From Acrocarpospora pleiomorpha (lineage in GTDB: Bacteria; Actinomycetota; Actinomycetes; Streptosporangiales; Streptosporangiaceae), in contig NZ_BLAF01000010.1 in NCBI RefSeq assembly GCF_009687885.1, positions 1-64,000 on the forward strand: a stretch of 64,000 nt of DNA, read 5' to 3'. Below are positions 1 to 8,113 of the stretch, one piece after another; the first letter of the stretch is position 1; each line of letters starts with the position of its first letter. A model generated the notes under the pieces. The model searched no databases. It saw only the letters and a list, made by a program, of their open reading frames with translations, and was not told the DNA's origin. Both the position numbers and the translations under genes were made by a program.

Positions 1-1
1 C

Positions 2-1060
2 ACCGAGGGTATGCGCTTCGACAAGGGCTACAACTCGGGTTACTTCGTGACCGACCCCGAGCGCATGGAGGCGGTCCTGGACGATCCGTACGTCCTGATC
101 GTGAGCGGCAAGGTCTCCGCCAACAGGGACGTGCTGCCCTTGCTCGACAAGGTCGTGCAGGCCGGCAAGCCGCTGCTGGTCATCGCTGAGGACGTCGAGG
201 GGGAGGTGCTGTCGACCTTGATCGTCAACAAGATGAAGGGCGTTCTCCGGTCGGTCGCGGTCAAGGCTCCGGGCTTCGGCGACCGCCGCAAGGCCATGCT
301 GGGCGACATCGCGATCCTGACCGGTGGCCAGGTCATCGCCGAGGAGGTCGGTCTCAAGCTGGAGAATGCCACCCTCGGCCTGCTCGGCCGGGCTCGCAAG
401 GTCGTGGTGACCAAGGACGAGACCACGATCGTGGACGGCGCGGGTGTCGCCGAGGCGATCGCCGGCCGGGTCAACGAGATCCGCGCCGAGATCGAGCGTA
501 CCGACTCCGACTACGATCGCGAGAAGCTCCAGGAGCGCCTCGCCAAGCTCGCCGGCGGCGTGGCCGTCATCAAGGCGGGCGCGGCCACCGAGGTCGAGCT
601 CAAGGAGCGCAAGCACCGCATCGAGGACGCCGTCCGCAACGCCAAGGCGGCCGTCGAGGAGGGCATCGTCCCCGGCGGCGGCGTCGCGCTGCTCCAGGCC
701 AGCGCCAAGGCGTTCGACAAGCTCGAGCTCCTCGGCGACGAGGCCACCGGTGCCGCGATCGTGAGGAAGGCGCTTGAGGAGCCTCTCAAGCAGATCGCCG
801 TCAACGCCGGCCTCGAAGGCGGCGTCGTGGTGGAGAAGGTCCGCAACCTCACCCCGGGTGAGGGCCTCAACGCCGCCACCGGTGAGTACGTGAACATGTT
901 CGACACCGGCATCATCGACCCGGCCAAGGTGACGCGCTCTGCCCTGCAGAACGCCGCCTCCATCGCGGCGCTCTTCCTGACCACCGAGGCCGTCATCGCC
1001 GAAAAGCCCGAGAAGAACCCGACCTCCGCCATGCCCGGCGGCGGCGACATGGACTTCTAA
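2..1060 (+). CDS. groEL: 60-kDa chaperonin GroEL, 5'-truncated by window edge
   Basis: This is the C-terminal two thirds of a group I chaperonin, about 352 residues of the usual ~540; the reading frame is open to the window edge. Family landmarks seen are [13 protein letters not shown] in the apical domain, [12 protein letters not shown] and GGGVALL in the intermediate region, and [13 protein letters not shown] near the end. GroEL forms a cytoplasmic double ring that folds proteins with ATP and GroES. The tail ([14 protein letters not shown]) has no long GGM repeat. It ends TAA and the next gene starts 20 nt later behind a GGAG-type ribosome site, so the two are probably cotranscribed. Any upstream CIRCE/HrcA site lies outside the window. 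Confidence 0.97.
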   Translation, partial: TEGMRFDKGYNSGYFVTDPERMEAVLDDPYVLIVSGKVSANRDVLPLLDKVVQAGKPLLVIAEDVEGEVLSTLIVNKMKGVLRSVAVKAPGFGDRRKAMLGDIAILTGGQVIAEEVGLKLENATLGLLGRARKVVVTKDETTIVDGAGVAEAIAGRVNEIRAEIERTDSDYDREKLQERLAKLAGGVAVIKAGAATEVELKERKHRIEDAVRNAKAAVEEGIVPGGGVALLQASAKAFDKLELLGDEATGAAIVRKALEEPLKQIAVNAGLEGGVVVEKVRNLTPGEGLNAATGEYVNMFDTGIIDPAKVTRSALQNAASIAALFLTTEAVIAEKPEKNPTSAMPGGGDMDF

Positions 1061-1079
1061 CCACACACGGAGACCTCTG

Positions 1080-2171
1080 ATGCGTGTCTACGGTGTCACC
1101 TACGACACCGGTTTCCCATCTGCTGGAACCACCACCCACGAGCCCTTCGACCCCGACGTCGTACGCCGTGAGATGCAGATCATCCGCGACGACCTGCACT
1201 GTGACGCGGTCCGTGTCACCGGAGGAGACCAGGACCGTCTTGAGACCGCCGCCCGGCACGCCGCCCGCGCGGGTCTGGAGGTCTGGTACTCGCCGTTCAC
1301 CAACGGCCTCACCCAGGACGAGCTGATGGCGTTCCTCGTCGACGGTGCCGAACGGGCCGAACGCCTGCGCCGGGAAGGGGCGCGCGTCGTGTTTCTCACC
1401 GGCTCTGAGATCAGCTTGGTCACCAGCGGTTTTCTGCCTGGTGACAGCCTGCGGGAACGGCTTGCCGGGCTGGCCGAGCCCGCGCGGGTGCGCGCCGCGC
1501 TCCCCGGCGTGCATGCCCGCGTCAACGCCTTCCTCACCAGAGCCGTCGCCGCGGTGCGCGAACGGTTCGGCGGCCCGGTCAGCTACGCCTCGCTGCCCTT
1601 CGAAGGCGTGGACTGGGCTCCGTTCGACATGATCGCCACCGACGCCGGATACCGCGACGCGGCCACCGCGCCCGGGTTCCGTGCGGGTCTGCGCGCGCAG
1701 ACCTCGCAGGGCAAACCGCTCGCCGTCACCGAATTCGGCTGCGTCACCTATCGTGGCGCCGCCGATCTGGGCGGACGCGGCGACGCCATCGTCGAATGGG
1801 ACGAACATGCCCGCCCCGCCCGCCTGACCGCAACCATCACACGGGACGAAGAAGAACAAGCCGCCTACGTACGCGAGCTTCTCGGCATCTACGACGAGGA
1901 GGGCGCCGACACGGCGTTCGTCAACACCTTCGCCCGCCGGGACCTGCCGACGTCCGCCGAGCCGGAACGGGACTTCGACACCGCCAGCTTCGGCATCGTC
2001 AAGATCCTGGAGTACGGCCACACAGGCACGGCCTATCCGGGGCTGCCGTGGGAACCCAAGGCCGCCTTCCATGCCCTGGCCGAATACGGACGCGCCAGGA
2101 CAGCCACCCGGCAGACAGAACAGGTCGGCCGGGCTAGCCACCCGGCAGACATAACAGGCCGGCCGGGCTAG
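1080..2171 (+). CDS. TIM-barrel glycosidase-like hypothetical protein linked to groEL
   Basis: The protein has 363 residues and no signal peptide. It reads like a glycoside-hydrolase-type (beta/alpha)8 protein: MRVYGVTYDTGF at the start, repeated Asp/Arg strand ends, and acidic candidates in KPLAVTEFGC and VNTFARRD. Related actinomycete proteins are, from memory, sometimes labelled abortive phage infection protein; nothing here proves that. It lies 20 nt after groEL, which suggests heat-shock coexpression. The last ~22 codons are made of a 34-bp tandem duplication that supplies the stop codon, so the natural C-terminus has been altered. It converges with the next gene, sharing 4 nt. Confidence 0.75.
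   Translation: MRVYGVTYDTGFPSAGTTTHEPFDPDVVRREMQIIRDDLHCDAVRVTGGDQDRLETAARHAARAGLEVWYSPFTNGLTQDELMAFLVDGAERAERLRREGARVVFLTGSEISLVTSGFLPGDSLRERLAGLAEPARVRAALPGVHARVNAFLTRAVAAVRERFGGPVSYASLPFEGVDWAPFDMIATDAGYRDAATAPGFRAGLRAQTSQGKPLAVTEFGCVTYRGAADLGGRGDAIVEWDEHARPARLTATITRDEEEQAAYVRELLGIYDEEGADTAFVNTFARRDLPTSAEPERDFDTASFGIVKILEYGHTGTAYPGLPWEPKAAFHALAEYGRARTATRQTEQVGRASHPADITGRPG
2104..2171 (+). repeat. 34-bp tandem duplication at gene end
   Basis: Two direct copies (2104-2137 and 2138-2171) differ at two positions. Because 34 is not a multiple of 3, the second copy is read in another frame and its final TAG ends the upstream gene. Confidence 0.9.
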
Positions 2172-3085
2172 CCGTTCTCCTTCGCGATCGCTTCGCGTAC
2201 GGCAGGGGCGATCTCTCTGGCCCAGCGGCCGAGGAAGACTAGGTCGGTGTGACCGGCGGGGAAGAGGGTGAAGCCCGACGCGTCGTGCTCCAGCACGGCT
2301 CCGGTTAGTTCCTCGATCCACTGGCCGACGGAACCGCCGATCCAGCGGCCGTCGCGGTCACGCGTGGCGGGCAGCGGCCGGTCGGTGATGCGTCCGGGGA
2401 GGTTGAAGACCGTGCGGATTGCGCGTGGATCGCGTCCCACGGTCGCCGCCGCCTCGTCGATGATCGGCCGCGACGTCCGGTATCGCTCGCTGAGCCAGTC
2501 GGACGCGTGGCCGGGGATCCAGCCGTCGGCCACCCGGCCCGTAGCGGCCAGGGACTTCGGGCCGACCGATCCGGTCCACACGAGGGGCGCGGCCACGGGA
2601 GCGGGCTCGATCTGGTCCACCTGGTAGTGGCGGCCCTGGTAGGTGACCGGCGGGCCGCCACCCGACAGCAGCTTGACCAGGACGATCGCCTCCTCGAAGG
2701 CGTTCACGGCATCGCCAGGTGAGAGCGGCGGCACGCCCATGTCGGCGATGCGGTCCCACCGCCCGCCCGCGCCCATGCCGAGCACGACGCGCCCGCCGGA
2801 GATCGCCGACAGGGACGTCACGAGCCGTGCCAGCATGGGTGCGGGCCGGGTGGGCAGGTTGGTGACGTTGACGAGGCCCGAGATGTGGCGCGTACGCCCG
2901 AGGATGAATCCAACGGAGGCGTACGCGTCCAGGCGCCCGCCGATGTAGGGATGGTCGGCCACCGAGAAGACGTCAAGCTCGTCACGGTCGGCTTGTTCCA
3001 CCATGCGCAGCAACTCCGGCACCTCGCCGAATCCGTTGTGCGCACCGAAACCGAAGACGACTTCCCGACCGGCGGTATGAATCAT
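2168..3085 (-). CDS. LLM-class F420-dependent oxidoreductase
   Basis: This is a luciferase-like monooxygenase-fold enzyme of 305 residues. Such enzymes usually use F420 or FMN to oxidise or reduce small molecules in the cytoplasm. Family signs are the N-terminal FGFGAHNG strand, the VADHPYIGGR and ISGGRVVLGMGAGG segments, and the C-terminal VADGWIPGH motif. ATG at 3085 is preferred over an in-frame GTG at 3100 because GGGAG lies about 9 nt upstream of it. The gene lies just downstream of a MarR gene on the same strand, and the intervening 76 bp contain a double palindrome, so it is likely the regulated target. The substrate is unknown. Confidence 0.88.
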   Translation of the reverse strand: MIHTAGREVVFGFGAHNGFGEVPELLRMVEQADRDELDVFSVADHPYIGGRLDAYASVGFILGRTRHISGLVNVTNLPTRPAPMLARLVTSLSAISGGRVVLGMGAGGRWDRIADMGVPPLSPGDAVNAFEEAIVLVKLLSGGGPPVTYQGRHYQVDQIEPAPVAAPLVWTGSVGPKSLAATGRVADGWIPGHASDWLSERYRTSRPIIDEAAATVGRDPRAIRTVFNLPGRITDRPLPATRDRDGRWIGGSVGQWIEELTGAVLEHDASGFTLFPAGHTDLVFLGRWAREIAPAVREAIAKENG

Positions 3086-3116
3086 GATTTCCACTCCCAC
3101 GGACGAAAAAATCTTA

Positions 3117-3153
3117 GTTCGCGGTACGAACCGTATTAGTTCGTACTGCGAAC
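3117..3153 (-). promoter_or_regulatory. Double palindromic operator (probable MarR site)
   Basis: Two palindromes of the form GTTCG-n5-CGAAC lie at 3117-3131 and 3139-3153. They are centred 22 bp apart, two helical turns, on the same face. The two 15-mers are also inverted copies of each other with one mismatch. They sit between the MarR stop and the oxidoreductase start. Confidence 0.8.
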
Positions 3154-3176
3154 TTCAAGCCTCGCGGGAGGCGGTC

Positions 3177-3653
3177 TTATCGCTCGTGATCGGCGAGGGA
3201 TCCTTCTTCCAGGAAAACCACTGGAACCTTGTTGTCCAGCACGATGCGGCTCAGCAGGCGGGCGAGCGTGTCGAGTTCGGCGGCGCTGAGCCCCGTCGGC
3301 AGCTTTCCGACCCGGCGGCAGGTCTCGGCGTAGAACTCCTCCGCCAGTTTGCCGCCTTCCGGCGTGAGCGTGACCCGGACCGCGCGCGTATCCTGCGGGT
3401 CTGGTTCGCGCCGGACCAGGCCGTTGCGCTCGGTGCGGTCCACCAGACCGGTAAGGCTGGATTTGGCCAGTCCCAGCGTCGCGCCCAACTCGCCCATACC
3501 GTACGGCTGGGCCATCAGCACGCACAACAATTGGCCCTGCTGCGGGGTGAGGCCGTGTTCCCGGCCCGACTCGGCGTACACCGCGTTCACCAGGAACGTC
3601 GACCGCACCAGCGCGGGCACAATCCCGATCTGGCCATCATCATGCTTACCCAC
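3177..3653 (-). CDS. MarR-family transcriptional regulator
   Basis: A 158-residue winged-helix repressor. The DNA-binding core is MGELGATLGLAKSSLTGLVDRTERNGLVRR (about residues 53-82), followed by the wing DTRAVRVTLTPEGG. It starts at GTG 3653 behind a modest AAAGG. MarR proteins bind palindromes as dimers and release them on binding a phenolic or other small ligand. The double palindrome directly downstream, in front of the LLM oxidoreductase, is its likely target. A separate inverted repeat lies over its own translation start region and suggests autoregulation. Confidence 0.9.
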   Translation of the reverse strand: MGKHDDGQIGIVPALVRSTFLVNAVYAESGREHGLTPQQGQLLCVLMAQPYGMGELGATLGLAKSSLTGLVDRTERNGLVRREPDPQDTRAVRVTLTPEGGKLAEEFYAETCRRVGKLPTGLSAAELDTLARLLSRIVLDNKVPVVFLEEGSLADHER

Positions 3654-3656
3654 CCG

Positions 3657-3677
3657 GCCAGGGTACCTTTACCTGGC
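3657..3677 (-). promoter_or_regulatory. Inverted repeat at the MarR gene start
   Basis: GCCAGG-n9-CCTGGC lies just upstream of the GTG start and overlaps the ribosome-binding region. A possible autoregulatory operator. It does not resemble the GTTCG-n5-CGAAC sites downstream. Confidence 0.35.
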
Positions 3678-3697
3678 TCACCAAAAACAATGGCCAT

Positions 3698-4087
3698 TTA
3701 ATCGGGCTGCGGGAAGAGCTGCTCGCCGCGCGCGATTCTGCGGATGGCGTCGATGAGCCCGTCCGCTGGGCCGTCCTTGGTCAGGAATCCCGACGCTCCG
3801 GCGGCCAATGCGCGGTGAAGGTCTCCTGGTCTGGTCAGGCCGGTAAGGATCAGGGTGCGGCAGGCGGGCAGCCGCTGGTGCAACTCCGCGGCGGCGGTCA
3901 GCCCGTCCACGTCGGGCAGATCGATGTCGATCACCGCCACGTCGGGGCGGAGCCGGAGCGCGACGGGCACGATGTGGCCCCCGGAGGCCAGCTCGGCGAC
4001 GACTTCGAGGTCGTCCTCCAGCTCGAGCAGGGCGACCAGCGTGTCACGCAGGTCAGCCACGTCCTCGGCGACCAGGATTCGCGTCAC
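3698..4087 (-). pseudogene. Truncated NarL-type response regulator (receiver only)
   Basis: A 129-residue receiver domain nearly identical over long stretches to the neighbouring regulator at 4291-4896 (shared LRDTLVALLELEDDLEVV). It keeps the acidic pair AED, the phospho-acceptor in VIDIDLPDVDG and the FLTKD lysine. It stops in the inter-domain linker (GEQLFPQPD), so the LuxR-type DNA-binding domain is absent. GTG at 4087 is chosen because the sequence before it aligns with the ribosome site of the intact copy. It is a tandem duplicate that lost its output domain. It could still compete for phosphate, but is more likely decaying. Confidence 0.8.
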
Positions 4088-4212
4088 CGTGTTCTCGCGC
4101 GCGGCCGTGTTGCCCATGCTCCAGTCTTCGCTCACCGGAAGATCCACTGCCAGTGCGGCCGGCACGACTCCACCATGCGGAACGCATCGCGGAGGCCGTG
4201 CAGATCGCACAT

Positions 4213-4290
4213 CGTGAGGGCGGCCATCGACACGTGAGGGCGGCCACCGACACGTGAGGGCGGCCATCGACACGTGAGGGCGGCCACCGG
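4213..4290 (+). repeat. 20-bp tandem repeat, four copies
   Basis: The unit CGTGAGGGCGGCCATCGACA and its variant with C for T at one position alternate over 3.9 copies. The array lies between the stop of the intact response regulator and the truncated one, and each unit boundary contains CACGTG. Confidence 0.9.
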
Positions 4291-4896
4291 CTACAGCCAG
4301 CCGGCCTCGTCGGCGATGCGCGCGGCGTCGACCCGGTTGCGTGCGCCCAGCTTGGTGACCGACGACGCGAGATAATTGCGCACGGTCCCGTAGGACAGAT
4401 GCATCGCAGCGGCGATCTCGGCCGCCGACGCGCCGCCCGCGTGGCGCTTGAGGACCTCGGCCTCCCGGGGCGAGAGCGGATTGCCGGACGCCTCCAGCGC
4501 GGCCAGCGCCAGCGTCGCGTCGATCACGCGGTCACCGGCGGCCACCCGCCGTACCGCGTCGACCAGCTCCTGCGACGGCGCGTCCTTGACGATGAACCCG
4601 GACACGTGAGCGGCCAGCGCTCGGCGCAGGGTTCCCGGCTTGCCCAGGCCGGTCAGGATCAGGGTCCGGCACTCCGGCAGCAACCGGTGCAACTCCGCTG
4701 CGGCGGCGAGCCCGTCGGTGCCGGGCAGATCGATGTCCAGGACCGCCACGTCCGGCCGATGCTGGAGCGCGGCGGGCACGATGTGGTCGCCGGAGGCCAG
4801 CTCGGCGACGACTTCGAGGTCGTCCTCCAGCTCGAGCAGGGCGACCAGCGTGTCACGCAGGATACGCATGTCCTCGGCGATCAGAATCCGGACCAT
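4291..4896 (-). CDS. NarL/FixJ-family response regulator
   Basis: A 201-residue two-domain regulator. The receiver (1-~120) has AED near residues 7-9, the phospho-acceptor Asp near 54 in VLDIDLPG and the switch lysine in FIVKD. The LuxR-type helix-turn-helix (about 138-201) contains LSPREAEVLKRHAGG and YGTVRNYLASSVTKLGARNR. ATG 4896 follows GGGAGGAACAG, a strong ribosome site; a longer in-frame start at 4953 has no such support. A DesK-like kinase should phosphorylate it, but the only kinase sequence next to it is a remnant, so its signal input is either elsewhere or lost. Confidence 0.92.
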   Translation of the reverse strand: MVRILIAEDMRILRDTLVALLELEDDLEVVAELASGDHIVPAALQHRPDVAVLDIDLPGTDGLAAAAELHRLLPECRTLILTGLGKPGTLRRALAAHVSGFIVKDAPSQELVDAVRRVAAGDRVIDATLALAALEASGNPLSPREAEVLKRHAGGASAAEIAAAMHLSYGTVRNYLASSVTKLGARNRVDAARIADEAGWL

Positions 4897-4960
4897 CTGT
4901 TCCTCCCGCGACAACCACAGCGACCCGGCTCCAGCCCGATGGGCAGCCTTCAAGTTTACA

Positions 4961-5248
4961 TCAGCTCTCCGCCGGGTCTCCAGGGATCTCGACGACCAAC
5001 TCGAACCCCCCTTCGCCGTGCGGGCCGGCGGTGAAGTGCCCGCCGAGGGCTTGTACGCGCGCGCTGAGGTTCCCGATACCGGTGCCGCCGGTGGTGACGC
5101 GCAGACGGCGAAAGGCAGATATGTCAGGACGGCCTGGGCGCACAGCAGCCAGGCTCGGTGGCGGGCCCACCATCCGGCCGCGCGGGATCGTGTACAGCAA
5201 TGGCAGCGCGAACAGCGCCGTCGCCACGGCCACGCCGCTCGTCACCAC
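4961..5248 (-). pseudogene. Remnant of a DesK-like sensor histidine kinase
   Basis: A 95-codon frame joins a hydrophobic stretch (ATALFALPLLYTI, as in a membrane helix) directly to the last part of an HATPase domain (GTGIGNLSARVQALGG, then GGFELVVEIP). The dimerisation/phospho-acceptor helix and the N and G1 boxes are missing. Its position right before the response regulator, on the same strand, identifies it as the former cognate kinase after a large internal deletion. Confidence 0.75.
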
Positions 5249-5423
5249 TCACCGCCGCCCGCCCCTCACCGTTTCATGTTCCGGGCCTTCGGCACATGCA
5301 GAGTGCATATCGGGCTCGTGCGAATCCCATGCCGACCTCGTGCTGCAGGCACTGGTTGCGTCTTCGCAGATCAGGCCACACTCGGCGGGTGGAGAGAGAC
5401 GTCGAGTCGTTAGGAGTCCAGCG

Positions 5424-7217
5424 ATGACAATCCACCAGCCACGTATCGGCAGGGCGCGCATGGTCGGCCGGTTCGTCTGGCACTACGTCGAGATGGTCCT
5501 CGCGATGAGCCTGGGGATGCTGCTGCTCGGTCTGCTGTGGGGCGCCGTCCTGCCGGAGGTCACCCGGCTCGACGTCAGCACCCTGATCATGGCCGCCGAC
5601 ATGTGCGCCGGCATGGCCGTGTGGATGCGGGTTCGCCGGCACGGCTGGCCCGCCATCGCCGAGATGAGCCTGGCGATGGTCGCGCCGTTCCTCGTCCTGC
5701 TCGTCCCGTACTGGTTCGGCGTGTTGCCGGGCCACCTGGTGACGTCGATCGGGCACGTGCTCATGTTCGTCTTCATGGCGCTGGCCATGCTGAGGCGGCG
5801 GGCGGAGTACACGCATCACCCGGTCGGCATCCGCCCGGCATGGGTCAGGAGGGCGGCCGTCGTGCTGGTCGCGTTATCGGTCCCTGCCACGGTCTCAGCG
5901 GTGAACACCGTCGGGAAGTTCCGCGACCAGTACACGACGCGGTCGGATGCCGTGTCGGTCCAGCCGGTGAGCAAGGCCGGCGGCCATGATCCGGCCAAGC
6001 CCACGGTGGCTCTGCTGGTCAGCGAGAGCGGCGCCAACGTGGCCGATCTGCTCGGTCCGTACGAGGTGCTGGCGGGCACCGGACGGTTCAACACCTACGT
6101 CGTCTCGGCCGCCACCCGGCTGGCGCCTCTGACCGGTGGCCTGGACCTGGTGCCCGACCTGACCTTCGACGAGCTGGCCCGGCTGCTGGGCGACCGGCGC
6201 GACAGCCTCGACGCCGTGGTGATTCCCGCCCTGCAGCCATCGGAGCCCGCGGAGCGCGATTCGATCAACGTGTGGCTGCGGCGCCAATCGGCCGCCGGCG
6301 CGCTGACCGTCAGCGTCTGCGCCGGGGCGCGCACGCTCGCGGACAGCGGCCTGCTGGACGGCAGGCCCGCGACCTCCCACTGGTTGCGGCTGTCCGGACT
6401 ACGCGAGGACTTCGGCAAGGTGAACTGGGTGGCCGGCCAGCGGTACGTCGACGACGGGAATGTGATCACCGCCGCCGGCGTGCTGTCCGGAATCGACGGC
6501 GGCCTCCGGATCATCGAACGGCTGATCGACGAGAACACCGCGCGCGAGGCGGCGCGGAGAGTCCACTGGCGCCATTACACGCCGGGCGGCTCCGCGCAGA
6601 TCCCCGTGTCCGGCTTGGAGCCATCCGATGTGGTCGCCGTACTCAACGCCTCCTACCAGCCAGGACCGACGACCATCGGCGTGCAGGTCACCGAGGGCGT
6701 CGGCGAGCTGGAACTCGCCTCCGCGTTCATCTCCTACACCGAGCAGTCCACGATCGGGCGCACCGTCGCGCTCGGCGACGGCCCGGTCCGCTCCAGGCAC
6801 GGCCTGACGTTCGTCCCCCGCTCGACGGTCGCGGCGGCCGCCGGTGACCTCGACCGGCTCCTCGTGCCCGGAGTGGACGCCGCGCGGCGTCACGCGGGGG
6901 TGGGCGCCGGAGGTCTTCAGCCCGAATACCTCCACCTCGACCAGGAGTTCGCGTTCGACCCGGTGCTGCGCGACATTGCCCGCACGTACGACGTGCAAAC
7001 CGCCCGGTTCGCCGCCAAGACGCTGGAATACCCCATACTCGACGTCAAGCTGACCGGCGACGCCTGGCCATGGCTCGCGACGATCATCCCCCTGTTGCTC
7101 GCGCTGCTGGGCGCCGGCGCCGCCATCGCCAGCGGCATGGTGTTCCGGCGACTCCGAGCCAGATCCCGGGAACCGGAGCCCTCCCGCGGAACCGGTAAGA
7201 AGCCAGCCATGATCTGA
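5424..7217 (+). CDS. Polytopic membrane protein with DJ-1/PfpI (GATase1-like) domain
   Basis: 598 residues; ATG 5424 follows AGGAG by 7 nt, and longer in-frame starts have no ribosome site. About five hydrophobic helices fill residues 17-160. A class-I-glutamine-amidotransferase-like domain follows (about 195-400): TVALLVSESGANVADLLGPYEVL, then the nucleophile elbow TVSVCAGARTLADSGLLDG with its cysteine near 303, then a His-containing ATSHW. A C-terminal helix (WPWLATIIPLLLALLGAG) re-enters the membrane. In AraC-type GATase regulators this domain senses ligands; here there is no AraC domain, so a membrane-anchored sensor or hydrolase is possible. No neighbour clarifies its role. Confidence 0.8.
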   Translation: MTIHQPRIGRARMVGRFVWHYVEMVLAMSLGMLLLGLLWGAVLPEVTRLDVSTLIMAADMCAGMAVWMRVRRHGWPAIAEMSLAMVAPFLVLLVPYWFGVLPGHLVTSIGHVLMFVFMALAMLRRRAEYTHHPVGIRPAWVRRAAVVLVALSVPATVSAVNTVGKFRDQYTTRSDAVSVQPVSKAGGHDPAKPTVALLVSESGANVADLLGPYEVLAGTGRFNTYVVSAATRLAPLTGGLDLVPDLTFDELARLLGDRRDSLDAVVIPALQPSEPAERDSINVWLRRQSAAGALTVSVCAGARTLADSGLLDGRPATSHWLRLSGLREDFGKVNWVAGQRYVDDGNVITAAGVLSGIDGGLRIIERLIDENTAREAARRVHWRHYTPGGSAQIPVSGLEPSDVVAVLNASYQPGPTTIGVQVTEGVGELELASAFISYTEQSTIGRTVALGDGPVRSRHGLTFVPRSTVAAAAGDLDRLLVPGVDAARRHAGVGAGGLQPEYLHLDQEFAFDPVLRDIARTYDVQTARFAAKTLEYPILDVKLTGDAWPWLATIIPLLLALLGAGAAIASGMVFRRLRARSREPEPSRGTGKKPAMI

Positions 7218-7228
7218 CCATTCCCTAC

Positions 7229-7256
7229 AGCCCTGGCCGTTCTGGCGGCCAGGGCT
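7229..7256 (+). terminator. Hairpin terminator
   Basis: AGCCCTGGCC and GGCCAGGGCT form a perfect 10-bp stem with an 8-nt loop, 12 bp after the stop of the DJ-1 membrane gene. No long T tract, as is common in actinomycetes. Confidence 0.75.
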
Positions 7257-7274
7257 TCTCGTCATAATTCACAC

Positions 7275-7303
7275 TTGACTTATATAAGCCGAAGCTGACA
7301 TTC
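7275..7303 (+). promoter_or_regulatory. Promoter with ArsR-type palindrome (copy 1)
   Basis: TTGACTTATATAAGC (7275-7289) combines a -35 element (TTGACT) with the perfect palindrome CTTATATAAG (7279-7288). The same 15 bases precede the paralogous SRPBCC gene near 10.86 kb in the same relative orientation. The -10 (CATTCT or ACATTC) is weak. Confidence 0.7.
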
Positions 7304-7309
7304 TGCCAC

Positions 7310-7465
7310 TCGGCACCACTGCGGGAGGTCGACATCTGGTTGGAGCGCTTCCGCCGGTTCTGGACCCAGCGCCTGGACGCGCTGGGCGCCGAACTCGCGC
7401 GCGGCGGGCGTGAGCGCCGCGAAAACCCCGCCGAGCCGCCGTCCACAAAACAACGAGGAAGACAC
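7310..7465 (+). pseudogene. Remnant of an ArsR-family regulator C-terminus
   Basis: In frame with the SRPBCC gene, the codons read APLREVDIWLERFRRFWTQ and then RLDALGAEL. This is the amphipathic C-terminal helix typical of ArsR repressors encoded before AHSA1/SRPBCC genes. The whole winged-helix part is missing: only ~20 bp separate the promoter/operator from this tail. A deletion therefore removed most of the regulator while keeping the promoter. Confidence 0.65.
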
Positions 7466-8113
7466 ATGATTGACATAAATCAGGTCAACGCCACTCACCG
7501 GGAGATCGGCAACCACGCGCTCACCACCGGCGAAGGTCGGTCGTTGCTGCTGCGCCGTACCTACGACGCCCCCATCGAGGACGTGTGGAGCGCCTGCACC
7601 GACCCCGACCGGATCAGCCGATGGCTGGCCCCGATCGAGGGCGACCTCCGGCTCGGCGGCACGTTCCAGCTCAAGGACAACGCCGGCGGGGAGATCCTGC
7701 GCTGCGAGGAGCCCCATCTGATCAAGGTGACCTGGGCCTTCGGGGAAGGCATGCTCACCGAGGTCGAAGTCCGCCTCGCGCGCGACGGGGACGGCACCGT
7801 CCTGGAGCTGGAGCACTCCTCTCCCGCCGAGATCGTCGACGAGCTGCTGCGCACGTACGGCCCCGGCGGCACGATCGGAGTCGGCGGCGGCTGGGATCTC
7901 GCGCTGCTCGGCCTCCACCTGTTCCTCAGCGACGCCACGTTCGACCCCGCGACCTGGGAGGACACGCCCGAGGTCAAGGAGTTCGCGACCCGCAGCTGCC
8001 ACGCCTGGGGAGCGGTGATCCAGGCCGCCTGGGGAACCAGCGACGACGACATCGCCGCGGCCATCGCGTTCGGGGTGCAGCACTTCGCCCCCGAGACCGG
8101 TGAGAACGGCTGA
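7466..8113 (+). CDS. SRPBCC (AHSA1-type) domain protein
   Basis: 215 residues of the START/Bet v1-like fold. The AHSA1 hallmarks RTYDAPIEDVWSACTDPDRISRWLAP and GDLRLGGTFQL lie near residues 33-70. Such proteins bind hydrophobic ligands or act as stress-related co-chaperone-like factors. ATG 7466 follows GAGGAA by 5 nt, even though the frame stays open upstream into an ArsR remnant. The stop TGA overlaps the start of the DUF998 gene by one base. It is a paralogue of the protein at 10197-10814 and shares its promoter motif. Confidence 0.9.
   Translation: MIDINQVNATHREIGNHALTTGEGRSLLLRRTYDAPIEDVWSACTDPDRISRWLAPIEGDLRLGGTFQLKDNAGGEILRCEEPHLIKVTWAFGEGMLTEVEVRLARDGDGTVLELEHSSPAEIVDELLRTYGPGGTIGVGGGWDLALLGLHLFLSDATFDPATWEDTPEVKEFATRSCHAWGAVIQAAWGTSDDDIAAAIAFGVQHFAPETGENG

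Noticed and set aside
993..2321. Long minus-strand ORF (442 codons) opposite the groEL-linked gene
   Set aside because: High-GC antisense shadow: composition is Arg/Gly/Pro-rich, no family motif, fully opposite a convincing coding gene.
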